Shown here one piece after another: positions 1-6,842 of a DNA stretch of 21,338 nucleotides. Numbering within the stretch: the first letter of the stretch is position 1; every line of letters starts with the position of its first letter. Below the pieces are notes generated by a model. It searched no databases. It saw only the letters and a program-made list of their open reading frames with translations, and was not told the origin of the DNA. The position numbers and the translations under genes are program-made. Source of the DNA: an uncultured Porphyromonadaceae bacterium (lineage in GTDB: Bacteria > Bacteroidota > Bacteroidia > Bacteroidales > Muribaculaceae); NCBI GenBank assembly GCA_947175225.1, contig CAMWLX010000015.1:1-21338 (forward strand). Direction: 5' to 3'.

Positions 1-187
1 AAAATTGCATTTTTTATCCAAGAGTCCAATTAAACGTGGTAAGCTGCCAAAAAAAGCTACTAAACCGACAAAAATATTATATCACTTTCGTCAATTTTGA
101 ACAATCAACAATAAAAAAATCAACAAAATTGATTAATTTTGCAATCTAAACAAATTATCAAACACAATCAACGTTTCAGACACTTAC
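1..187. other. AT-rich upstream region without a gene
   Basis: This stretch is very AT-rich, has no open frame of note on either strand, and leads into the sensor kinase gene at 188. It contains runs of A and T and one good match to a Bacteroidales -7 element, listed separately. No hairpin terminator for a gene further left was recognised. It is best read as the promoter and leader region of the two-component operon. Confidence 0.5.
134..141 (+). promoter_or_regulatory. candidate Bacteroidales -7 promoter element
   Basis: The 8-mer TAATTTTG matches the Bacteroidales -7 consensus TAnnTTTG exactly and lies 46 bases before the start codon at 188. No TTTG -33 element is found at the expected 19-21 base spacing; the nearest upstream TTTG (96-99) is 34 bases away. 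The call therefore rests on the -7 match alone. Confidence 0.33.
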
Positions 188-2203
188 ATGACACTGACCG
201 TCAATAAGACCGAAATAATTTTGCTGCTCATGTCGGCCATTATGCTGACAGCATTTTCTGCATGCAAAAATGCCAACGATGAAATCAGGACCAATCAAGA
301 AATAACAGAAATCACCGACGCTCTTAGGGCTGGGAATATGGACAAAGCCTTAAGTATGACAAATGATCTTAAGAGGAAAGCTATAGCCAACAGGGATTCC
401 TTTCTATGGAGTGAAGCTGTGGTGCAACAAGGGGTAAATGCATATTATCAAGGCAATCCCCCTCTCGTTCTTGCTTCCGCCGACTCTGCTATAGCATGGC
501 TTGAACGACAGAAACCATCAAAAGAAAGGGCAAAGGTTCTTGCTAAAGCTTATCAGACCCACGGGGCATACTATGACCAATATTATTTCAATCCTGACTC
601 TTCGGCATTGTATTTGCGCAAAGCCGTAGACAATGTGGAGCTATCCGGCATCCGGGAAGACCTGCCTCAAGCATATGGAAATTACGCAAACGCTATGCGA
701 ATGGCAGCATTCCTCGACAGTGCCGCCATATACTATCACCGGGCTATCACAACGGCAGATTCCCTTGGATTGGAGCCTATACACTACATTCCACTTTACA
801 ACGGGATAGCAGCCGTATTTACAGATATGCGCGACTTCGACAACAGTGCTTTATGGTGGGAAAAATCGATGAGTATTTTCGACACTATGAGCCAATACGA
901 TAAATTCAACACCCTGACAGGGTATGGCAACGACCATTATTACCGAGAAGACTACGAAGGAGCAAACCAAGTGTTCCATCGCCTTAGACACATGCTCGAC
1001 TCAGTGTCGGGAGCAAGGTGGGAGACTATGTTTACCGACGTGAATCTCGCCGATTCCTATTTAAGACTTGGGCACACTTCAAAAGCAATTGAGATACTCG
1101 ACTCCACAGCAAAATATTTTTCAGAGGAGCAACCCAACCCCATGGTCATGTCGTATATCCATACCCTTCAAATGAGAGCGGCAGCGGCAAAAGGGGAATA
1201 TGAAAAAGGAATCAATCTGGCGATAGAGCATCCGGAAGCCGACACTCTAAGACTGGAGCAGCATCTTGCACGCCTGAAAGCTATGGAAGATCTTTATCAA
1301 AATGTAGGGAATTATCGACTCGCATATGCTACGAGATGCCGCTATGACCAGCTGGATGACTCGCTGAGGTCTTACAAACTTAGCCAGCAAATATCGGTCA
1401 TGAACGCTCAATATCAGCGCGACCACCGTATCCTTGACCTTGAAGCCGGCAATAACCGCCAACAGGCACATATCTACAAGCTTATGGCTGCCATAGCGAT
1501 CGCAACTGCCATAATCGTAGCTCTCATACTGATTTTTGTCATCAGGCGTGGAAATATCAAGCGCCGAGAAGAGCAAATGATGAATAAGATCATCAGCCTT
1601 CGCCAAGAAAATCTTCGCAACCGCATCACACCACACTTTATCTACAATGCGCTCAATCATGAGCTATATAACGAAAAAAGCGGGAAGCCTTCTCATCTCG
1701 ATGCATTAGTACATCTTATCAGACGTCAGCAAATAATTGCTTCTGAAATCCTTATTCCATTTGCAGAGGAATTGAAATTTACAGATGACTACATTAAAGT
1801 GATCGGAGACAATGGCCGAAACCGATTAGAATACAAATTCAGTATCGAACAAGGGATCGACACCAATTTCAATTTCCCGGCAATGACTCTTCAAATTCTT
1901 GTAGAAAATGCTTTCAAACATGGTTTTACTACGCTTGAGGCCGGAGAAGAAAGAAAACTCTATATTTCAGTCAAAAAATCTGATGATAAAAGAATCACAG
2001 TAAGTGTTTTCAATAATTTAGGGCCTATTCCTTCAAATGCTGAAAAGGGAGGCACCGGGCTACGGGTATTGATAGAGACCATACGCCTTATAAACGAACA
2101 TAACAGAGAACAGACCACATTCAACTTAGACACTGATGCCGAACAAGACGGCATCAAAGGATATAATGCCATCATTACCTTGCCCAACAATCTTAAACCA
2201 TGA
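188..2203 (+). CDS. Sensor histidine kinase, LytS/YehU-type, with N-terminal periplasmic TPR-like region
   Basis: The product (671 residues) is probably the membrane sensor of a two-component system. The N-terminus has a hydrophobic stretch ending in a lipobox-like F-S-A-C at Cys26, so it may be lipid-anchored or cleaved. Residues about 30-420 form a helical, tetratricopeptide-like sensing region with repeated A/Y/L patterns. One transmembrane helix follows at about 432-453. The cytoplasmic part carries the His_kinase family H-box (P-H-F-I-Y-N-A-L-N, phospho-acceptor His483), an N-box (V-E-N-A-F-K-H, about 572-578) and a G-box (G-G-T-G, 621-624). These are the signatures of LytS-like kinases rather than classic HisKA kinases. 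The stop codon overlaps the next start as ATGA, so it is probably translationally coupled to the LytTR regulator. The ligand is unknown. A start at Met15 is possible but would shorten the signal segment. Confidence 0.9.
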   Translation: MTLTVNKTEIILLLMSAIMLTAFSACKNANDEIRTNQEITEITDALRAGNMDKALSMTNDLKRKAIANRDSFLWSEAVVQQGVNAYYQGNPPLVLASADSAIAWLERQKPSKERAKVLAKAYQTHGAYYDQYYFNPDSSALYLRKAVDNVELSGIREDLPQAYGNYANAMRMAAFLDSAAIYYHRAITTADSLGLEPIHYIPLYNGIAAVFTDMRDFDNSALWWEKSMSIFDTMSQYDKFNTLTGYGNDHYYREDYEGANQVFHRLRHMLDSVSGARWETMFTDVNLADSYLRLGHTSKAIEILDSTAKYFSEEQPNPMVMSYIHTLQMRAAAAKGEYEKGINLAIEHPEADTLRLEQHLARLKAMEDLYQNVGNYRLAYATRCRYDQLDDSLRSYKLSQQISVMNAQYQRDHRILDLEAGNNRQQAHIYKLMAAIAIATAIIVALILIFVIRRGNIKRREEQMMNKIISLRQENLRNRITPHFIYNALNHELYNEKSGKPSHLDALVHLIRRQQIIASEILIPFAEELKFTDDYIKVIGDNGRNRLEYKFSIEQGIDTNFNFPAMTLQILVENAFKHGFTTLEAGEERKLYISVKKSDDKRITVSVFNNLGPIPSNAEKGGTGLRVLIETIRLINEHNREQTTFNLDTDAEQDGIKGYNAIITLPNNLKP

Positions 2204-2991
2204 ATGACGATAAGAACAACCCAAAGATAAAAGCTGTCATAATCGACGATTATCTTCCAAGTGCCAAAATTCTTGCCGACGCACTACAAAAACGAGAGGA
2301 CATTGAACTCTGCGGCATAGCGGAATCTCTGAATGACGGGGAAAGCCTGATAGCCAAACATAGACCGGATATAATATTCTTAGATATGGAATTTCCGGAA
2401 GGAAATGGATTGTCGTGGTTTGAAGAAACGCATTTGCCAGAAAACACGAGGGTCGTATTCCACACATGCTATCAACGCTACATACATGATGCACTCTCGC
2501 TACGGGTATTTGATTTCCTGCTTAAACCATTCGAGACATCAGAACTCGACCTCGTAATAAAGCGACTGCGCAGTGAGAAGCCTGTGGAGTATGAAAAGCA
2601 ACCACTTCAGCATCATGACACCACTAATCTTCATTTGGGGAGCCACAGTGGATCGCGTCTGCTTTCTATCACATCAGTGACCAACTCCAAAGTAATCGTA
2701 AATCCTGCTGACATTGTATATTTCCGCTATATTTCAGACAGGAAGATATGGGAATGCGTATTCTATAATCTGAAACGTATCATCCTTAAACGCCAGACGA
2801 CTGCTGAGACCATCCTGGCTTATGGACCTGACTTCGTGAGGACACATAAGCAGTTTATAGTGAACGTTCGCTATATAGGCATTATTAACGGCAATGACTG
2901 CATGCTCCTTCCTCCACTCGACAACATCACGGAAATCAAGATTTCAAAGACATACAGAAGGGAGCTCTTGGATCGTTTCTATGACATTTGA
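2200..2991 (+). CDS. LytTR-family DNA-binding response regulator
   Basis: This 263-residue protein has a receiver domain at about residues 10-125, with an acidic pair near Asp16-Asp17 and the probable phospho-acceptor Asp62 in I-I-F-L-D-M. A linker follows, then a LytTR DNA-binding domain at about 155-262 containing the family's typical R-T-H-K-Q-F-I-V-N segment. LytTR regulators bind short direct repeats upstream of their targets and are usually partnered by LytS-type kinases such as the one directly upstream. The start ATG overlaps the kinase stop by 4 bases. Its targets cannot be read from sequence; the downstream membrane genes are the nearest candidates. Confidence 0.92.
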   Translation: MNDDKNNPKIKAVIIDDYLPSAKILADALQKREDIELCGIAESLNDGESLIAKHRPDIIFLDMEFPEGNGLSWFEETHLPENTRVVFHTCYQRYIHDALSLRVFDFLLKPFETSELDLVIKRLRSEKPVEYEKQPLQHHDTTNLHLGSHSGSRLLSITSVTNSKVIVNPADIVYFRYISDRKIWECVFYNLKRIILKRQTTAETILAYGPDFVRTHKQFIVNVRYIGIINGNDCMLLPPLDNITEIKISKTYRRELLDRFYDI

Positions 2992-3038
2992 TTAAACCTA
3001 CCGTTGGCGAAGTCGGTTGTAATAGAAAACGGCAGACT

Positions 3039-4124
3039 ATGAAAACAAGTGAAATTACCGAAAACAATAAAACCAACCCCACCCCCGATAAAGGGAAATG
3101 GAAAGATACTATTGAGAAGATACTCAAAATAATTGTTCCAATAGGAGTATCTACTGCGATGATCGTGTGGATGTCGCGGAAGGTGGATTTCCATAAGGTT
3201 TGGAGCATCACGTCGCATGATTGCGACTATTGGTGGCTTCTTTTAGTAATGTTGCTGACCATGCTTTCTTATTCCATAAGAGGCATCAGATGGGGCTACC
3301 AGTTACGTGCTGCAGGGATTCCGAGGATGTCGGCCACTTCTGAAAGCGTCTCAATCTTCTCAGCGTATGCAATCAACCTTCTTGTGCCATATCTCGGAGA
3401 AGCATGGAGATGTGTCTATGTGGTGAGACGCGAGAAAGCAAAATTATCGACTGTAGTGGGCACTGATCTTGCTGACCGCAGTTCCGACTTCGTCATGATA
3501 GTCTTGCTGCTTGGATTGGCTCTTATTGTGGCAAATCCGGCACTTACACATTTCTTCAATCAATATTCATTCGGACGCGATATCGAAAACATACTCTCGA
3601 AGTGGGAATTATGGACCGGAATAGGGATAGCAGCCATTATTTTCATTTTTTGCGACCTAAAATACAAAGACTCGAAATTTTTCAAGGGTATCAACCTCAG
3701 TATCTCCAGAATGTGGCAGGGATTCAAGGTCATATTCACGATGGAAGGGAGATGGACATATCTTTTCCTCACAATTGCCATATGGGTATGCTATTTCCTT
3801 AAGATATATCTCGTATTCTTTGCATTCCCCTTCACCCGAGAATTACTGACCCATCCCGGATATGCTTACGGGTTACTTCCGGGATTGGTGGCATTTGTGT
3901 TCGGCTCATTCAGTATGGCGATTCCGAGCAACGGGGGTCTTGGACCATGGAACATAGCAGTGATGTATGCACTTATGCTTTATGGAATAGGGCATACTGA
4001 TGCGGCAGCCTTCTCAATAGTAGCATGGAGCACACAGACCATCATGACTATACTCTTAGGAATATTTTCGATGATTTACATAGCTGCAACAAAACGGAAA
4101 GGCACGCAAGAAGCAAAGGGATAA
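3039..4124 (+). CDS. Flippase-like integral membrane protein (lysylphosphatidylglycerol synthase TM / UPF0104 family)
   Basis: The product (361 residues from the chosen start) is a polytopic inner-membrane protein with about eight hydrophobic segments, near residues 25-45, 63-85, 110-130, 150-172, 190-210, 240-266, 280-322 and 328-353. The G-E-A-W-R segment after the third span and the N-G-G-L-G-P-W segment near residue 300 match the conserved blocks of the AglD/MprF-N-terminal-like family. Members are thought to move lipid-linked substrates across the membrane, but the substrate here is unknown. The frame can be extended upstream to a TTG at 2988 that overlaps the regulator stop. The ATG at 3039 gives a better N-terminus (M-K-T-S-E) and was preferred, leaving 47 bases after the regulator. 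It probably belongs to the same operon as the two-component pair. Confidence 0.85.
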   Translation: MKTSEITENNKTNPTPDKGKWKDTIEKILKIIVPIGVSTAMIVWMSRKVDFHKVWSITSHDCDYWWLLLVMLLTMLSYSIRGIRWGYQLRAAGIPRMSATSESVSIFSAYAINLLVPYLGEAWRCVYVVRREKAKLSTVVGTDLADRSSDFVMIVLLLGLALIVANPALTHFFNQYSFGRDIENILSKWELWTGIGIAAIIFIFCDLKYKDSKFFKGINLSISRMWQGFKVIFTMEGRWTYLFLTIAIWVCYFLKIYLVFFAFPFTRELLTHPGYAYGLLPGLVAFVFGSFSMAIPSNGGLGPWNIAVMYALMLYGIGHTDAAAFSIVAWSTQTIMTILLGIFSMIYIAATKRKGTQEAKG

Positions 4125-4125
4125 T

Positions 4126-4247
4126 TTAGATACATTAAGTGCAATGAAGCATAATTATTGTTAAAAAAGATATAATGACAGTAATTTTTGGTAAGATATT
4201 TAAGCAACATACGTCTTTATTGTAAATATTGCACTTAACATATCTAA
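4126..4247. repeat. Long inverted repeat bounding the spacer before the outer-membrane receptor
   Basis: The left arm at 4126-4145 (TTAGATACATTAAGTGCAAT) and the right arm at 4228-4247 are inverted copies matching at 18 of 20 positions. The two mismatches are adjacent, and 82 bases lie between the arms. The left arm begins 2 bases after the flippase stop; the right arm ends 11 bases before the preferred receptor start. This geometry resembles an invertible promoter segment, but it could also be an operator dyad or a remnant of a small mobile element. No recombinase gene is in the window and no flanking target-site duplication was seen. Confidence 0.75.
4187..4217 (+). promoter_or_regulatory. 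weak candidate promoter for the receptor gene, inside the inverted repeat
   Basis: A TTTG at 4187-4190 is followed after 19 bases by TACGTCTT (4210-4217), which keeps the TA and two other positions of the TAnnTTTG -7 consensus. Initiation would fall around 4224, roughly 35 bases before the ATG at 4259. The match is imperfect. Its place between the repeat arms means inversion would point it away from the receptor. Confidence 0.3.
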
Positions 4248-4258
4248 CCCCAAAAACA

Positions 4259-6697
4259 ATGACAAGATTCAGCAAGAACTTGATATCGCTGTTAGCAGTA
4301 GCTTTTGCACTTCCGGGATTCGCCCAGACTCTGAGTGTCAAAGGATTGGTATGCGATTCAATCGGAGAGCCGGAGAGTTTCGTTACATTAAGAGTTTATC
4401 TTCTTCCTGACACGGTGAAACCAAAAGTAACCGGGACATCCTTTGAAGATGGGACATTCAGCCTCAAGCTTCCACAAGCCGGTGGATATCGAGTAAATAT
4501 ACTTTCATTCGGTAAGAAAGACTTCTATAAAGATATTGCCGTCACTGAAGAGTATCCGACGGTCGATATGGGAAAAATCATCATGACAGAACAGAGCAAT
4601 CTTCTTCAGGAAGTGACTGTCACTGCTCAGCGCCCACTTGTCACTAAGGAAATAGACCGCATCGGCTATGATGTGCAAGCTGATGATGAAGCAAAGACCT
4701 CCCAGCTTGATGAAATATTGAAAAAGGTGCCTCTTGTCAGCGTCGACCCTGATGGAACAATCAAGATTAAAGGCTCAACAGACTTCAAGGTATACAAAAA
4801 TGGGCGTCCCAACAACTCATTCTCGCGCAATGCCAAAGATATCTTCAAGGCAATCCCCGCCTCAATGATAAAAAAGATTGAAGTGATCACAGATCCGGGA
4901 GCTCGTGAAGATGCAGAAGGCACTACGGCTATCCTGAATATCGTTACGATGGAGAATACCGTGATCAAGGGAGTAATGGGGAATGTCAGGCTCACTTATT
5001 CGAGATATGACGAATATCCATCAGGAAGCGCATGGCTGCAGACCCAGATAGACAAAGTCAACCTATCGGTGTATGGCGGATATTCCAACATATCAAAAAG
5101 AAGACAAAAATACAAATCTGAGTCGCTTATGAAATATGAGGATTCAGGAAATGAAATGCGTTCCGAAAGTTCAGGCACCAGTAATGGAAATTTAGGATAT
5201 TTCGGATTGGAAGGGAGCCTTGAGTTAGATACGCTCAACCTCATCACCGCAGAATTCAATGGCTATACTTATTCCCTTAAGAGCAACTCTTTTGGATTTA
5301 ACTCCATGACCAGCGGCACCGGCAATCTCATATACTCATATTATAACAATTATAAATCTGATCCTAATAGATATTTCGACATAGACGGAAGCTTCAATTA
5401 TCAGCGATCTACCCGCAAAAAGGGAGAGTCTCTGACATTGTCTTACAGAGTGTCTTCTACCAACCAGAAGCAGCATAGCATTTCTGAGTATGAAGACGAA
5501 TTGAATATGCCGGTGCCTTATACAGGCACATCAAATGACTTTACTCTTGACTTCATTGAGCATACAGGCCAGTTTGACTGGACACGCCCGATCAATGACA
5601 TCAATAAGTTTGACGTGGGTCTGAAATATATCAATAGAAATAATCATTCTATCAATGACCAGGACTATTTCAACTATCAGCAACAACATTCAGACTTCAT
5701 TCACAATACACAAGTGTTTGCACTCTATTTCGATTATCGCCTGAAATGGAAAAAGATAGGAGCGAGAGCAGGCTTAAGATATGAGTATTCCCGTCTTGCT
5801 GCAAAGTATAGGGACGGGAGCAATGATCCTTTCAGCAGCAATCTCAACGATTGGGTGCCTAATGCAGCCATCTCATATGATATCAATGATGCCAACACAT
5901 TGAAGCTATCTTATTCAACCCGTATCAACCGTCCGGGTATCAGCCAGCTGAATCCGGCTGTTGTAGAAACGCCAACTTCTATATCTTCGGGAAATCCTGA
6001 CTTGGGTTCGTCGCGCTTTCAGTCGCTCAACCTAAACTACAATTTGATAGGACGCAAATTCAGCCTTGACTTAGGGACATCCTATAGCTTCATGAACAAT
6101 GCCGTAATCTCCGTGCAGGAGTTGCTGCCGGGAGACATCATAAAGTCGGGATATGCTAATTCAGGACATAATAAATGGTTTAATGTTTCAATGTGGATGA
6201 ATTATACTCCATGGACCAAAACTTCATTTATGCTGAACGCCAACCTCAATTATTCACACAGGTCAAATTCATCGCTCAACATATCGACAGAAGGCTGGGG
6301 CGGCTACGCTTTCTTCCGAGTTCGCCAACAGCTGCCATGGGATATTGCTTTATCGGGCCACGTACAAGTCTATCGATCGACACCTGATTTGTATTCGATC
6401 GACAATACACGAATATCAGACCAGATGTATTATGGTTTTGACTTACAGAAAGCATTCTTGAAAGAAAAACGCCTCAATGTTTCATTAAACATTCAGAATC
6501 CATTCGGACACCGGGTACGCATCTCTGATTCGAGTCCACGCAATACCGGATATACGGGCTACAATAGATATTATAATTATAGATATGCCAACAACTTCAG
6601 CATCACTGCCAGCTATCGATTTGGGTCACTTAATGCTTCGGTGAAGAAGACTAATAAGTCGATTGATAATGATGATGTGGAGAATCGGAAGAATTAA
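4259..6697 (+). CDS. Outer-membrane TonB-dependent-receptor-like beta-barrel protein (not SusC type)
   Basis: The product (812 residues from the ATG at 4259) starts with a clear signal peptide ending A-F-A-L-P-G-F-A-Q. An upstream ATG at 4229 would add ten residues before the signal and was rejected. Residues about 22-105 form a carboxypeptidase-regulatory-like beta-sandwich (V-K-G-L-V-C-D-S ... G-T-F-S-L). A plug-like region at about 115-235 contains E-V-T-V-T-A and an I-K-K-I-E-V-I-T-D-P-G-A block. The remainder is rich in aromatic, alternating beta strands ending in a terminal strand near S-Y-R-F-G, fitting the outer-membrane beta-barrel family seen beside TonB receptors in Bacteroidota. 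It lacks a SusD partner and the SusC length of about 1000 residues. The cargo is unknown: possibly a metal chelate, peptide or oligosaccharide. Confidence 0.88.
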   Translation: MTRFSKNLISLLAVAFALPGFAQTLSVKGLVCDSIGEPESFVTLRVYLLPDTVKPKVTGTSFEDGTFSLKLPQAGGYRVNILSFGKKDFYKDIAVTEEYPTVDMGKIIMTEQSNLLQEVTVTAQRPLVTKEIDRIGYDVQADDEAKTSQLDEILKKVPLVSVDPDGTIKIKGSTDFKVYKNGRPNNSFSRNAKDIFKAIPASMIKKIEVITDPGAREDAEGTTAILNIVTMENTVIKGVMGNVRLTYSRYDEYPSGSAWLQTQIDKVNLSVYGGYSNISKRRQKYKSESLMKYEDSGNEMRSESSGTSNGNLGYFGLEGSLELDTLNLITAEFNGYTYSLKSNSFGFNSMTSGTGNLIYSYYNNYKSDPNRYFDIDGSFNYQRSTRKKGESLTLSYRVSSTNQKQHSISEYEDELNMPVPYTGTSNDFTLDFIEHTGQFDWTRPINDINKFDVGLKYINRNNHSINDQDYFNYQQQHSDFIHNTQVFALYFDYRLKWKKIGARAGLRYEYSRLAAKYRDGSNDPFSSNLNDWVPNAAISYDINDANTLKLSYSTRINRPGISQLNPAVVETPTSISSGNPDLGSSRFQSLNLNYNLIGRKFSLDLGTSYSFMNNAVISVQELLPGDIIKSGYANSGHNKWFNVSMWMNYTPWTKTSFMLNANLNYSHRSNSSLNISTEGWGGYAFFRVRQQLPWDIALSGHVQVYRSTPDLYSIDNTRISDQMYYGFDLQKAFLKEKRLNVSLNIQNPFGHRVRISDSSPRNTGYTGYNRYYNYRYANNFSITASYRFGSLNASVKKTNKSIDNDDVENRKN

Positions 6698-6703
6698 TTT
6701 TTT

Positions 6704-6724
6704 AATTGAGAATTGAGAATTGAG
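6704..6724. repeat. three tandem copies of AATTGAG
   Basis: The 7-mer AATTGAG is repeated three times without a gap, followed by a partial fourth copy (AAT). It lies between the receptor stop codon and the bidirectional terminator. It is untranslated and has no obvious function; such units can change copy number. Confidence 0.85.
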
Positions 6725-6728
6725 AATA

Positions 6729-6767
6729 AAAAATAGTCTTAGCATATGATGAGCTAAGACTATTTTT
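6729..6767. terminator. bidirectional intrinsic terminator
   Basis: A perfect 15-base-pair stem (left arm 6729-6743 AAAAATAGTCTTAGC, right arm 6753-6767) encloses a 9-base loop. The A-rich left flank and T-rich right flank supply U-tracts in both directions. It sits between the convergent receptor gene (plus) and the GH146 gene (minus) and should end both transcripts. Confidence 0.92.
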
Positions 6768-6814
6768 GAATTTAGATGCTTAATGATGCATGCTTTTTAC
6801 CCAAGGACTTGGTG

Positions 6815-6834
6815 GGGAGGCTGAGAAGCCTCCC
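6815..6834. repeat. GC-rich hairpin downstream of the GH146 gene
   Basis: GGGAGGCT and AGCCTCCC form a perfect 8-base-pair stem around a 4-base loop (GAGA on the plus strand). It lies 8 bases beyond the GH146 stop codon. No U-tract follows on the minus strand, so it is more likely an mRNA 3'-end stabiliser or a dispersed palindromic repeat than a terminator by itself. Confidence 0.75.
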
Positions 6835-6842
6835 TTCTATAA

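Noticed and set aside
2988..3038. Upstream extension of the flippase gene to a TTG that overlaps the regulator stop
   Set aside because: The added 17 residues are hydrophilic and unlike family N-termini, and the ATG at 3039 is a normal start.
4229..4258. Earlier ATG for the outer-membrane receptor
   Set aside because: It would put ten extra residues before a good signal peptide and lies within the right arm of the inverted repeat.
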